From: Granulosicoccus sp947495035
Lineage (GTDB): Bacteria > Pseudomonadota > Gammaproteobacteria > Granulosicoccales > Granulosicoccaceae
Direction: 5' to 3' (one strand)
Assembly: GCF_050589605.1 (NCBI RefSeq)
Contig: NZ_JBNGOO010000005.1
Length of the DNA stretch: 64,000 nt
Part shown: positions 7,580 through 16,365 of the stretch, piece by piece
How positions within the stretch are numbered: position 1 is the first letter of the stretch
How the letters are laid out: every line of letters begins with the position of its first letter
Made by a program: the position numbers and the translations under genes
Notes under the pieces: generated by a model
Databases searched by the model: none
Seen by the model: only the letters and a program-made list of their open reading frames with translations
Told to the model about the DNA's origin: nothing

Positions 7580-8638
7580 TTACAGCGCACCTTCTACAGA
7601 GTAGGTGACTGACGCAGTTGTACCGTCACCAACTACAGTCGCTGGCAGATCATTGATGGTCAGTGCATCAGCAGTTCCACCGAAAGTCAGAGTCGTTCCA
7701 CCGAAAGTGGTGCCCTGACCCATGTCGATCAGTTCCTGAGCTGTCAGTGCAGTACCAGTGATCAGGTAGTTGCGAACATCGATGTCAGCAGCAGCTTCAG
7801 TTGGAGCAAAGACAGTCCATGGATCTGCATCAGTCTCGGCATCCAGCTTCTGAGCACCGAAAGTTGATGAGAAAGCACTCAGGAAGGCGCTGTTGTTGGC
7901 AGCCAGAGAAGAAGTCACAGGACCTGTGTTCTCACCACCGCCAGTCTCGCCGCCGGTTTCACCACCAGTCTCGCCACCGGTTTCACCGCCAGTCTCGCCG
8001 CCGGTCTCACCACCAGTCGTTGAATCATCAACTTCAGGAGCGTCGAGTACTTCAGTGATCTGATGAACAACACCAACAGCAGTCTCATCTTCGCCGACTT
8101 CAGCCTGCAGATCGGTACCAACCAGAGCAACACCGTTGACAGACAGGCCCTGGCCTTCTTCACCCAGTGCCAGAGTCACGCTCTCGCCTTCCAGCAGAGT
8201 CTCGACTTCTACCGGGCCTGCAGCAACGCTTGCTGCAATATCGGTGGACAGCTGAGTGCCTGGTACCACGTGGTACATCAGGATTTCAGCCAGTCGGTCT
8301 GTGTCGGCCAGCAGAGCGGCAACAGTACCTTCGGTTTCTGCGTCCAGTGCTGCAAATGCGGCATCATCCGGAGCGAATACAGTGAATTCCAGAGTTTCAT
8401 CATCCAGAGTATCAGCCAGACCCGCAGCGTCGATTGCCGCTTTCAGTGATGTGAACTCACCAGCTTCATTGGCATCAACGATGTAATCGTACACCGAGCC
8501 ACCGACGCCAGGAGTTGCTGGAGGCGATACGTATACCGGATCCGTTCCACCGTTATCGTCGTCATCGTCGGAAGAACAGCCAGAAGCCACTGCCACGCTG
8601 GCAGCAACAAGACTCAATGCAAAATATTTGTTGATCAT
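7580..8638 (-). CDS. Fasciclin (FAS1) domain lipoprotein with TGGE repeat linker
   Basis: The frame opens further upstream, but ATG 8638 has GAGGA eight bases before it and begins a lipoprotein signal peptide with Cys21 in VASGC, giving 352 residues. After an Asp-rich spacer comes one full FAS1 domain (ANEAGEFTSLKAAIDAAG, FTVFAPDDAAFAAL, LMYHVVPG, VVHQITEVL), then a linker of six TGGE units, then a shorter, degenerate second FAS1-like domain (DPWTVFAPTEAAA, RNYLITGTALTAQEL). FAS1 domains mediate adhesion or carbohydrate contacts on cell surfaces. The protein is probably an outer-membrane or periplasmic lipoprotein. It is a single-gene unit with its own terminator. Confidence 0.88.
   Translation of the reverse strand: MINKYFALSLVAASVAVASGCSSDDDDDNGGTDPVYVSPPATPGVGGSVYDYIVDANEAGEFTSLKAAIDAAGLADTLDDETLEFTVFAPDDAAFAALDAETEGTVAALLADTDRLAEILMYHVVPGTQLSTDIAASVAAGPVEVETLLEGESVTLALGEEGQGLSVNGVALVGTDLQAEVGEDETAVGVVHQITEVLDAPEVDDSTTGGETGGETGGETGGETGGETGGETGGGENTGPVTSSLAANNSAFLSAFSSTFGAQKLDAETDADPWTVFAPTEAAADIDVRNYLITGTALTAQELIDMGQGTTFGGTTLTFGGTADALTINDLPATVVGDGTTASVTYSVEGAL
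7943..8017 (-). repeat. 12-bp tandem repeat encoding (TGGE)6
   Basis: Twenty-five codons encode six perfect Thr-Gly-Gly-Glu units plus a final Thr. The DNA copies differ only at third positions, alternating GGTGAA/GGCGAG versions, so length variation by slippage or recombination is possible. The repeat links the two FAS1 domains as a flexible acidic spacer. Confidence 0.9.
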
Positions 8639-9399
8639 AGGTGATCCTCGATTGAAAACATGAATTATTAACTGCCGAACACACTGCATAGTGTATCCGA
8701 ACAAAACTACCAACTGTTCAACGCTTCGTGAGCAACGTTGCAAATACTACCCTTGTTCAGGCATGAACAAGTATGGCCGTCGCCACAGTGATATTCAAAC
8801 TCTGAAAAACAAGACCTCTCCAGCACGCAGAAACGCAGGTCTGTCTACTGCCGTGGAACTCTCTGCCACCGAACGAAGGCGCATGTTACTGGACGCGCGC
8901 ATTATTTCAACGAAACAGTTGGCAACCACAGCCCTGTCCCTAGGAACAAAATCAAATAAAACACTCAAACTATTGAATCCATTATAGTTTCAAATGGACT
9001 CCACGACCATTGCAATTGCGATAACCAGTCCCTTTACCGCGTCCGGTACGCCTGCGGACACAGAATCGTGCCGTCAGCGAGGGGTCGTTGCTGCAACCGG
9101 TAGAAACCCACACCACAACCGTCTCGCCATGATGAGGGAGAAACAAGGCGCAGTCCGGGCATGGTTCGCAGATTTCGAACAGAAAACGGCGGGCAAGATC
9201 ACTCGACTCCTGATTGTCATTCCCGTAAGGCAGGTAAACGCACTACACTCTACGGACAAGACAAAAAAAGTGGCCGTCCGTGGCCTCGCCGGGCTCCGTG
9301 CCTCAATACCACTTGGAGGAGGAATAACGAAAGTCACCACACTTTCGAGTCTCTATCATACAAAAACGCCCCCCCTTTGATTGTGAAACTGGAACATCT
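8639..9399. other. 761-bp gene-poor stretch between the fasciclin gene and tmcA
   Basis: I see no convincing gene. The longest frame (8994-9380, 128 codons) has no recognisable domain and no good ribosome-binding site. The stretch holds a perfect 8-bp dyad (8752-8771), a small CGAAAGT/ACTTTCG hairpin at 9328-9347 and a GGAGGAGGA purine tract at 9315-9323 with no start codon at a usable distance. It must contain the promoters of the fasciclin gene (minus) and tmcA (plus), which I could not place with confidence. Confidence 0.5.
8752..8771. promoter_or_regulatory. Perfect dyad CTTGTTCA-N4-TGAACAAG, candidate operator
   Basis: The 20-bp element is a perfect 8-bp inverted repeat with a GGCA spacer, 114 bp upstream of the fasciclin start codon. 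Its size and short spacer suit a dimeric helix-turn-helix regulator better than a terminator, and no T-run follows on either side. Confidence 0.4.
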
Positions 9400-11457
9400 G
9401 TGTCACGCCTTGATATCAGCAATGACCCGGGTCTGATGCAATATATCTCCGAGCTGCGTGAGAGAGCCCGCATCGATCGGCACCGGGCACTGCTGATCAT
9501 CGAAAATCCGCCTGCGGGCCACCTGCAAGACCTGGCAACACTGCTCGATGTCCCGTTTCTGACCCCGAACGATAACGCTGACCGTGCCGATCGCATTACT
9601 GCCCTGCTCGGTCGGGAATTCGGCATCCTGATTCATGAAACCCTCGAGGCCGTCGACGCTGGTCTGCTGGCCGCCCTGGCTGGCACCCTGAAAGCCGGTG
9701 GGCTACTGATACTCGGAGTTCCATTCGCCTTGCGGGAATCCGAGAGCAACACCGCCACGCAGCCCATCGGCCGCTTTCAGCAGCGGCTGACAAGGCTGCT
9801 GCTGCAATCGGCGCACAGACACGGCAACATGATCAGGATCGGCTGTGGTGCCGACATGCGCCCGCTCAAGGCGGATGCCCGAGGCGATGACGCGACCACG
9901 TACCGGCAAGGGATCGCCAATTGCACGACAACAGCCCACTCAGCGGACAATGACCTGCCTGACAGCGCTGCTGTCAGCGAACAGGATGAGTTGCTGGACG
10001 CCGCAGTCGCCCATCTGCGACAGCACCCTCGCGGCTGCATCACGATTACCGGACGTCGGGGGCGAGGCAAGTCCGTACTGCTTGGCCGCATAGCGCAAGA
10101 ACTGCTGCAACAGGGCATCTCGGTTGCCATGACCGCTGCCAGACGATCCGCCCTGCAGAGCCTCGAGAATCAGGGAGTCCGGATTCCGTTTATCGCTGCA
10201 GCCGACGCCGTACATGCCGCTTGTCAGGTCTTGCTGGTGGACGAGGCCGCCAGCCTGTCGGTCGACACGCTGACACGGTATCTGCAGCAGCACCCACAAA
10301 TCATCTACGCCACCACGATCGACGGCTACGAGCAAGCCGGCAGAGCATTCGATATCCGTTTCAATGAGGTCCTGCAACGGCAGCGGCACCATGTCTTGCA
10401 CTTGCATCCGCACACCCCCTGGCGCTGGAACCGGCAAGACCCTCTGGAAGAATTTCTCGACACTCTCCTGCTCACCGGACAGAGCGATACTCAGTCCACG
10501 AACGCCGATACTCACAAGGCGCCCGGTTCGGCCTTGACCGGGCAGCTGAGTGGCGAGGACCAACACTGGCCGGACAGCCACAGTGCGGACCGGCAGGTAC
10601 GCCGCCTGGACCGGGATGAGTTGGCACGTGACGAAACGCTGCTGGCCGAGGTTTTCTCGCTGCTGCGCGACAGCCATTACCAGACGACGGCCTCGGATAT
10701 TGCCCACCTGCTCGACGGCCCCGAACTGCAGATCTGGGTGCTGGAAGAACAGCGACGGCTGGAAGCTGCGTTGCTGCTGGTGGTGGAAGGCGAATTGGAC
10801 ACCGAGCTGCACGATGCGGTACTCAGCAAGCAAAGACGATTGCCGCATCAATTGCTGCCACAGCTGCTGGCCCAGAGTGCCAACCAGACGGCACCACTAC
10901 AGGCTCGCATGGCCAGAGTCATTCGCATCGCGGTTCCCCCCGCCAGGCGGCGCAGAGGACTGGGCTCCTTACTGCTTCAGCAGGTCACTCGGTCCATCAC
11001 CGTACCGCAGGGTGGATCGAGTGCTCTGGGTGCCAGTTTTGCGGGAGACTCGAGCAGACTCGACTTCTGGACAGCCAACGGATTCACGCGTTTTCATACC
11101 GGCTTCCGACGCAATCCGCGCACGGGAACTCAGGCCATTGCCGTACTCAAGGCCTTCGACAGCCCTGTGAATGCGGCCTTGCAGGAAGCTGCCCGCATCC
11201 ACGATGACAACCAGTGCTGGCTGCACGACACGAACCCGCACACGGCTCATGACCCGGTCGATATGAGCTTGCTGACACGTTTTTCCCGCTCTCAGCGCAG
11301 CCTGGTCGACACGTATGCAGCCCTGAGCCGACTGGCCATGCAATACCCCCTGACACTATCGCCCCCACCGGGCATCAGCAGGCGCCAGCACGAAGCGACA
11401 CTCAGAGAGGCGGTGGCACGCTGCCTGGAGACAGAGTCAGCCCGATTTTCGCAGTAA
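9400..11457 (+). CDS. tmcA: tRNA(Met) cytidine acetyltransferase
   Basis: TmcA makes N4-acetylcytidine at the wobble base of elongator tRNA-Met using acetyl-CoA and ATP. The 685-residue protein starts at GTG 9400 with GGA upstream. The N-terminal DUF1726-like domain is followed by an RNA-helicase-like ATPase with Walker A GRRGRGKS at 218-225 and Walker B LLVDEAA ending at 284, then a GNAT domain with the acetyl-CoA loop RRRGLGSLL near residues 510-525, and a C-terminal tRNA-binding region. E. coli TmcA has 671 residues, so the length fits. Its last 21 bp overlap the end of the convergent cfa-like gene. Confidence 0.94.
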   Translation: MSRLDISNDPGLMQYISELRERARIDRHRALLIIENPPAGHLQDLATLLDVPFLTPNDNADRADRITALLGREFGILIHETLEAVDAGLLAALAGTLKAGGLLILGVPFALRESESNTATQPIGRFQQRLTRLLLQSAHRHGNMIRIGCGADMRPLKADARGDDATTYRQGIANCTTTAHSADNDLPDSAAVSEQDELLDAAVAHLRQHPRGCITITGRRGRGKSVLLGRIAQELLQQGISVAMTAARRSALQSLENQGVRIPFIAAADAVHAACQVLLVDEAASLSVDTLTRYLQQHPQIIYATTIDGYEQAGRAFDIRFNEVLQRQRHHVLHLHPHTPWRWNRQDPLEEFLDTLLLTGQSDTQSTNADTHKAPGSALTGQLSGEDQHWPDSHSADRQVRRLDRDELARDETLLAEVFSLLRDSHYQTTASDIAHLLDGPELQIWVLEEQRRLEAALLLVVEGELDTELHDAVLSKQRRLPHQLLPQLLAQSANQTAPLQARMARVIRIAVPPARRRRGLGSLLLQQVTRSITVPQGGSSALGASFAGDSSRLDFWTANGFTRFHTGFRRNPRTGTQAIAVLKAFDSPVNAALQEAARIHDDNQCWLHDTNPHTAHDPVDMSLLTRFSRSQRSLVDTYAALSRLAMQYPLTLSPPPGISRRQHEATLREAVARCLETESARFSQ

Positions 11458-12696
11458 CAACTGACCGACATCCGTTCGACCCAGCCTGAAGCCGGTCTCG
11501 CAATAGTCGAGGTAATAACGCCACATACGCACAAAGCGCTCGTCAAACCCCAATGCGGTCACCTCGCTTATCGCCTGATCGAAGCGGTCCCGCCAGTGCA
11601 GCAATGTCTGCGCATAGCCCGGACCGAACCAGTCAACGTCGACCAGCTCGAATCCGGAGTCTTCAACCAGACCGACCAGGTGATCCTTCGTCGGCAGCAT
11701 GCCGCCGGGAAAGATATAGCGCTGGATGAAATCCGGACTGGCACGATAGTCATCGAAGCGCTCTTCATCGATGGTTATCACCTGCAACAATGCAGTTCCT
11801 CCCGGCTGCAGAAGCTGACTCAGCTTGCCGAAATAGGTAGACCAGTATTTCTCGCCGACGGCTTCGAACATTTCGATGGAAACGATATGGTCATAGCGAC
11901 CCTGCACTGACCGATAATCCTGATAACGAAACTCGGTACTGCCCTGCGATTGCCGGTCGTCGCTGACAATACTGTTGACCTCCTGTGCGTAGCGCAGCTG
12001 CTCCTGAGACAGTGAAATGCCCTCCACATGACAGTGGGCTCGAGTCGCCAGCTGCCGGGCCATGGCTCCCCAGCCGCAGCCGATTTCCAGTACACGGGCT
12101 CCCGGTGCCGGCTGCAGGGTTTCGACAACCCTGGTCAGCTTGGCTATCTGGGCCTGCTCCAGGGATTCATCGCCACGAAACATGGCGGAGGAGTAACTCA
12201 TCGTTCGATCCAGCCAGAGCTCATAGAAATCGTTGCCCAGATCGTAGTGAAACTCGATGTTGCGCTGGCTACCTCGCAACGAGTTCCGGTTTCTGCCATG
12301 GCGCAGCGTGTTCAGGCATCTCGCGTACCAGCTACCCGTAGTCATGGTGGCAACTTCCGCCTCGTTGTTGACGATCAGGGTAAACAGATTACGCAGATTG
12401 TCCGATGACCAATCACCCTGCAGGTAGCTCTCCGCAAAACCATTCTCACCCGAGAGCATCATCTGACGGATCGGTCGGTAGTTGTGCAGGGTCAGCTGTG
12501 CATTGCGAGAGGGATCGATCGACTTCCTGCCGTGGCGGCTCAGGTGGCCATCCGGCCAGGTGAGACTCAACTGACCGTGGCTGATGCCGTCGAGCAGATG
12601 ATCGAAACGACGACCGATGAGATGACCCAGCAACTGCTGATACCACTGAAGCGAAGGTAGCGCCCGGCTGATCGTCTGGTTTTCCATATCTGACAT
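11437..12696 (-). CDS. cfa: Cyclopropane-fatty-acyl-phospholipid synthase family methyltransferase
   Basis: The 419-residue protein has the Cfa signature YDLGNDFYELWLD (151-163), the SAM-binding motif VLEIGCGWGAMA (202-213), SIEMFEAVGEKYW and the C-terminal YLDYCETGFR. These enzymes transfer a methyl or methylene group from SAM to double bonds of membrane phospholipid acyl chains. It is the third gene of a minus-strand operon after an FAD oxidoreductase and a DUF1365 protein, driven from a predicted RpoE-type promoter. Homologous operons under RpoE/ChrR control in other proteobacteria take part in membrane lipid changes on singlet-oxygen stress, so a specialised methylase rather than housekeeping Cfa is quite possible. 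Confidence 0.88.
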   Translation of the reverse strand: MSDMENQTISRALPSLQWYQQLLGHLIGRRFDHLLDGISHGQLSLTWPDGHLSRHGRKSIDPSRNAQLTLHNYRPIRQMMLSGENGFAESYLQGDWSSDNLRNLFTLIVNNEAEVATMTTGSWYARCLNTLRHGRNRNSLRGSQRNIEFHYDLGNDFYELWLDRTMSYSSAMFRGDESLEQAQIAKLTRVVETLQPAPGARVLEIGCGWGAMARQLATRAHCHVEGISLSQEQLRYAQEVNSIVSDDRQSQGSTEFRYQDYRSVQGRYDHIVSIEMFEAVGEKYWSTYFGKLSQLLQPGGTALLQVITIDEERFDDYRASPDFIQRYIFPGGMLPTKDHLVGLVEDSGFELVDVDWFGPGYAQTLLHWRDRFDQAISEVTALGFDERFVRMWRYYLDYCETGFRLGRTDVGQLLLRKSG

Positions 12697-12729
12697 TGGC
12701 TTCTGTGTGAATTCGGTTCGTTGGTTTGT

Positions 12730-13491
12730 TCAGGCAGACGTCTTGGGCTGGTGCCTGAACCAGGGAACACCCTTGCACCACAGAACGAATGCTTCCCAGT
12801 GGATGCCTGCAACCACCTTGGCACCCAGCAGCGGATAGACCAGAAAACAACGCAGCAGGCGGGTGGCAGTGATGCACTCTCGGTGAGCGACATAACTCGC
12901 CGTGATCAGCAAGCCCTGTGGGTCTGAGGCGCGAATGACGATCACCTGTCGCTCCGCGGGCAGATTGAGTCGAAAGTCATACTGCATGTCCATCTGTGCA
13001 AAGGGTGAGACGAACAAGGCCTTGTCCGCCCTTTGGTGGATCCACCGGGGCGTTCCGCCAGCCTGCAGATCGACCGGCAGAACATAGCAATGCCGCTCAC
13101 CGAATGTATTGTGGACTTCATGCACGATTGCCATGCAGCGCCCCTCCCCGTCAAGGCAATAGAAGAGACTCAGCGGATTGAAGGCATGGCCCAACACCCG
13201 GGGGTAACAGCTGAGCAACACCTTGACCGGTGTCTCGGCCATACCGGCCGCCAGCAGCCTGTTCTTGACTTGCAATTTCAGCGAATCCCCTGACCCATCG
13301 CCGAAGTCCTCGTCGTGAAACGAGAACAGATTGAAACGATTACGTGAAAACAACCACAACTGGCGCTGCAGATCATCGATCTCATCCAGATCGAGTAACA
13401 GCGAAAACACGGAGTAGCGCAAGCGGTGCACCTTCGGCCGGCGCCGACAGTGAAAGACCTGTCCGGCGTAGAGTCGACTGGCAAACGTCAC
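12730..13491 (-). CDS. DUF1365 family protein
   Basis: I set the start at GTG 13491, which overlaps the stop of the upstream gene (GTGA) and gives 253 residues; the open frame further upstream lies inside the neighbour. Typical DUF1365 features are present: an N-terminal LYAGQVFHCRRRPKVHRLRYSVF, LSCYPRVLGHAFNPLSLFYC near the middle and VHEVHNTFGERHCYVLP. The biochemical role is not established. It is almost always found with an FAD-dependent amine-oxidase-like protein and a Cfa-like methyltransferase, as here, which points to modification of membrane fatty acids. It lies 33 bp before the cfa gene in the same operon. Confidence 0.88.
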   Translation of the reverse strand: MTFASRLYAGQVFHCRRRPKVHRLRYSVFSLLLDLDEIDDLQRQLWLFSRNRFNLFSFHDEDFGDGSGDSLKLQVKNRLLAAGMAETPVKVLLSCYPRVLGHAFNPLSLFYCLDGEGRCMAIVHEVHNTFGERHCYVLPVDLQAGGTPRWIHQRADKALFVSPFAQMDMQYDFRLNLPAERQVIVIRASDPQGLLITASYVAHRECITATRLLRCFLVYPLLGAKVVAGIHWEAFVLWCKGVPWFRHQPKTSA

Positions 13492-14843
13492 GCAGCAGCC
13501 CGCCTTGCAGGAGCATCTGCGTCTGCGGAGAGAACAATGCGACTGGACGGGTTTTCCAGCTTCCACGGCCGCTCGAGACCTCCCAGCTGCTCCGCGACTG
13601 CCAGACCCGACTGGACCGCGTCCTCATGAAACCCGGAACCGAAATAGCTGCCGCAGTACCAGGTCCGGTTCTGTCCCTGCAAGGACCAGAGAGCCTGTTG
13701 CGCCTGCCAGGTGTCAGCATTGAACAAGGGATGTTCATACGTGTGCGAGCGCAGTACGCATGCGTCATCCGGAACTCTGTCGGGATTGAGCGTCACCACG
13801 AATTGCGTATCGCTCCGCAGGTTCTGCAAACGGTTCATCCAGTAACTCAGGGACACCTGTTGCGTATCATCAGGTGATTGCTCGACGTAATTCCAGCTGC
13901 ACCAGGCTCGTCGTCGCTTTGGCAGGTAGCTGATATCAGTGTGCAGATACGCCTGGTTGCTCTCATAGCGAAACGGGCTCAACAGTGCAACTTCCCGTTC
14001 CGACGGTGACTCCAGGCAGGCCAGCGCCTGATCGGCGTGCGTGGCCAGTACCAGCTCATCAGCATCCAGTGTGCGTCCGTCTTCCGCATGGACGGTGATG
14101 CCGTCGACTCGGCGCTCGACCTTTTGTACTGCAAACCCGGTCTGGATGGCGTCATGCCCGATGATATCGGCCACCGCTCTGACATAGGACTGGCTACCAC
14201 CGGTGACGGTCTTCCACTGCGGACGGTTGCTGATCTGCAACAGCCCATGATTGCTGCAGAACCGGATGAAGGAGGCTGCAGGGTAATCGAGCATCTGCTG
14301 TTTGGGTGTCGACCAGATGGCGGCACCGAACGGTAGCAGATGATCGTCAATGAATGCCTGCGAATAGCGATTCGCCTGCAGATAAGCTCCCAGCGTCACG
14401 CTCCCGTCAGCCGGAATGCGGTTCGGAGCTTCCCGGTAGAAGCGCAACAGGTCAAGCAACATGCGCCAGAATCTCGGCTTCAATGGCAGACCGGGTTGAG
14501 CCAGCAAACCGAGCAGCGGACCGCCCGCGTATTCGAAATTGCCATTGTCGCGCGACACCGCAAACGACATGTCACTGTCTTCCGTGGCCACCTGCAAGGC
14601 CTCGAACCAGCGTGTCAGGTTCGGATAGCTGGGCTCGTTGTAGACGATGAAGCCGGTATCGATGCCCAGTGCTTGTCCACCGTGCAGTTCACCCGGAATG
14701 GTCGCCGTGTGGGCATGACCACCGATCCGATCGTCCTTTTCCAGCAAGGTGACCCGGTGCGATCGAGACAGCAACCAGGCAGCCGACATGCCCGCTGCGC
14801 CGCTGCCAACGACCGCAATGTGCTTTTTGCTGTCTGGGACCAT
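13488..14843 (-). CDS. FAD-dependent oxidoreductase (amine-oxidase fold) of the DUF1365/Cfa operon
   Basis: The 451-residue protein begins with a Rossmann FAD-binding motif VVGSGAAGMSAAWLLS (11-26) followed by the acidic strand end LLEKDDRIGGHAHT, the usual start of the flavin-containing amine oxidase or phytoene-desaturase fold. A C-terminal FAD segment TWYCGSYFGSGFHEDAVQSGL completes the family pattern. It is the first gene of the operon and starts about 40 bases downstream of a predicted RpoE-type promoter. By context it should oxidise or desaturate an acyl chain that the Cfa-like enzyme methylates; this substrate is inferred, not shown. Confidence 0.87.
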   Translation of the reverse strand: MVPDSKKHIAVVGSGAAGMSAAWLLSRSHRVTLLEKDDRIGGHAHTATIPGELHGGQALGIDTGFIVYNEPSYPNLTRWFEALQVATEDSDMSFAVSRDNGNFEYAGGPLLGLLAQPGLPLKPRFWRMLLDLLRFYREAPNRIPADGSVTLGAYLQANRYSQAFIDDHLLPFGAAIWSTPKQQMLDYPAASFIRFCSNHGLLQISNRPQWKTVTGGSQSYVRAVADIIGHDAIQTGFAVQKVERRVDGITVHAEDGRTLDADELVLATHADQALACLESPSEREVALLSPFRYESNQAYLHTDISYLPKRRRAWCSWNYVEQSPDDTQQVSLSYWMNRLQNLRSDTQFVVTLNPDRVPDDACVLRSHTYEHPLFNADTWQAQQALWSLQGQNRTWYCGSYFGSGFHEDAVQSGLAVAEQLGGLERPWKLENPSSRIVLSADADAPARRAAA

Positions 14844-14884
14844 GCTCTCGAGTCTACTCTATAGTGGGTATGTGAATGCTCTGC

Positions 14885-14910
14885 TACGCATTATTCGGCC
14901 AACAGGATCA
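14885..14910 (-). promoter_or_regulatory. Predicted RpoE (ECF11) promoter for the FAD-DUF1365-cfa operon
   Basis: On the minus strand a -35 TGATCC (14910-14905) is followed by an 18-base spacer and TA (14886-14885). This matches the TGATCC-N18-TA pattern known for RpoE of the ChrR system. It faces the FAD oxidoreductase gene whose start is at 14843, and the cognate sigma/anti-sigma pair is encoded divergently a few bases away. Confidence 0.65.
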
Positions 14911-14951
14911 ACCAGCATGACCTGTCCTCCGCTCGACGGTACAATTCTTCA

Positions 14952-15602
14952 ATGACCAACATGGCGAACACCAGACAAGACAAGGATGCGGAGGCATCGA
15001 TAGCCTTGCGCAAGCGCATGGGCGACAATCTGCTGAGAGTCGGTCGTGATCGCGATGAGTCAGCGTTTGCAGATTTCTACAACTATTATGCTGGACGCGT
15101 CAAATCCTTCCTCATGGGCAAGGGCATGACCGAGGAGATCTCCGATGAGTTGATGCAGGAGATCATGCTCATCGTCTGGCGTCGAGCCGAGAGCTATGAC
15201 CCTGCCAAGGCCGCAGCAAGCACCTGGCTGTTCACCATTGCAAGGAATCGCCGTATCGACTTCCTGCGCGGCAACTCACGTATCGAGGTGGAACTCGAGG
15301 ATGAAATGCTGGATGTCGATGTCGATGAATCTGACACTCAGGCAGGATTCGTCGATGCACAGCAGGCTTCCGAGCGTCTGCATCGCGCACTGGAACGACT
15401 TCCCCAGGAACAGCGTCAGGTGATGCACCTGTCCTATTTCAGGGGGCAATCGCACGGGGATATAGCCGAATGGCTGGATTTGCCCATCGGAACGGTAAAA
15501 TCACGAATCCGATTGGCGATGCAGGCCGTAAGGTCAAGTCTGAAGGATGAAGACATTGCTGCTGCTCCCCCGGACTCCAGCGACAGGCCCCTCACCGATT
15601 GA
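14952..15602 (+). CDS. rpoE: ECF RNA polymerase sigma factor, RpoE/ChrR (ECF11) type
   Basis: The 216-residue protein has region 2 (FADFYNYYAGRVKSFLMGKG, EEISDELMQEIMLIVWRRAESYDP, AASTWLFTIARNRRIDFLRG) and region 4 (LHRALERLPQEQRQVMHLSYFRGQSHGDIAEWLDLPIGTVKSRIRLAMQ split by one turn). It is followed 24 bp later by a ChrR-type anti-sigma gene, which defines its class. The start at ATG 14952 has no Shine-Dalgarno sequence; TACAAT at 14940-14945 would place the transcript start almost on the start codon, so translation may be leaderless or begin at the internal ATG 15020, whose product matches the usual family N-terminus better. It should recruit polymerase to TGATCC-type promoters in response to singlet oxygen. 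Confidence 0.9.
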   Translation: MTNMANTRQDKDAEASIALRKRMGDNLLRVGRDRDESAFADFYNYYAGRVKSFLMGKGMTEEISDELMQEIMLIVWRRAESYDPAKAAASTWLFTIARNRRIDFLRGNSRIEVELEDEMLDVDVDESDTQAGFVDAQQASERLHRALERLPQEQRQVMHLSYFRGQSHGDIAEWLDLPIGTVKSRIRLAMQAVRSSLKDEDIAAAPPDSSDRPLTD

Positions 15603-15626
15603 CCAACAGAGCCAGACAAGTTTGAC

Positions 15627-16316
15627 ATGAGCGTTTCCCACCATCTGACAGATGAAACGATACACGACTATGCAACGGGTAGCCTCAGCATGCCCATGGA
15701 AACGCTGGTCGCGTGCCACCTGACCGTTTGTCGGCAGTGTCGTGAGCGGGCCCTGATGGCCGATGGTGTCGGTGGTGGACTGTTCGAGCGCCTGGAACCG
15801 GCCCCCATCAAGGTGTCAGCACTGGATCTCATTGCCCGATCAGCCGAAGCGGCCGACTCACGGTGCTCTGGGCCGGTTGCCGGTGAGCCGAATCGGCCCG
15901 CTGTGAATGGCGCTTCAGCGCCTGCCATCAAGGGCGTTCCTCGTCCACTTGCCCGCCTGTTGCCCGCCCCTCTGGAACAACTCAAGTGGCGGCGCGTCGC
16001 GCCCGGCATCAAGCAATACAAGCTGGATGATCAGCATCGTCGACACGGCGCCTTTCAATTGTTGCATCTGGCTCCGGGAGCCGTGATGAGCGAACATTCC
16101 CATCACGATCGGGAACTGACGTTTCTGGTGCAGGGCTCCTACCGTGACAGCATTGGCAGATTTCAGGCAGGTGATATTGCCGACCTGGATGGCAGCATCG
16201 AACACCAGCCAGTGGTTGACAGCGAAGAGCCCTGTATCGCCTTGATTGCCACGCAGTCACCGGTCCGCTATTCCGGCGTCATTGGCAGAATAATGCAACC
16301 GTTCGTAGGGATCTGA
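15627..16316 (+). CDS. chrR: ChrR-type zinc anti-sigma factor with C-terminal cupin
   Basis: The protein (229 residues) shows the ChrR design. The zinc ligands of the anti-sigma domain fall at H6, H31, C35 and C38, the same positions as in Rhodobacter sphaeroides ChrR. The C-terminal cupin domain has a second ligand set H157, H159, E163 and H193, with the family spacing HxHxxxE-N29-H. A poorly conserved linker (about residues 75-105) joins them. ChrR holds RpoE inactive and releases it when singlet oxygen is sensed through the cupin domain. It is co-transcribed with rpoE and convergent with rfbB after 49 bp. Confidence 0.92.
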   Translation: MSVSHHLTDETIHDYATGSLSMPMETLVACHLTVCRQCRERALMADGVGGGLFERLEPAPIKVSALDLIARSAEAADSRCSGPVAGEPNRPAVNGASAPAIKGVPRPLARLLPAPLEQLKWRRVAPGIKQYKLDDQHRRHGAFQLLHLAPGAVMSEHSHHDRELTFLVQGSYRDSIGRFQAGDIADLDGSIEHQPVVDSEEPCIALIATQSPVRYSGVIGRIMQPFVGI

Positions 16317-16365
16317 AGCCGTACCGGCCTGCCCTCGTCTCGCGAGAGCAGGTAGAAAGACGGTG

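Noticed and set aside
9315..9323. GGAGGAGGA resembling a strong ribosome-binding site
   Set aside because: No start codon follows at a usable distance.
8994..9380. 128-codon open frame before tmcA
   Set aside because: No ribosome-binding site, no domain, low-complexity-like composition and an opposite-strand frame of similar length; judged non-coding.
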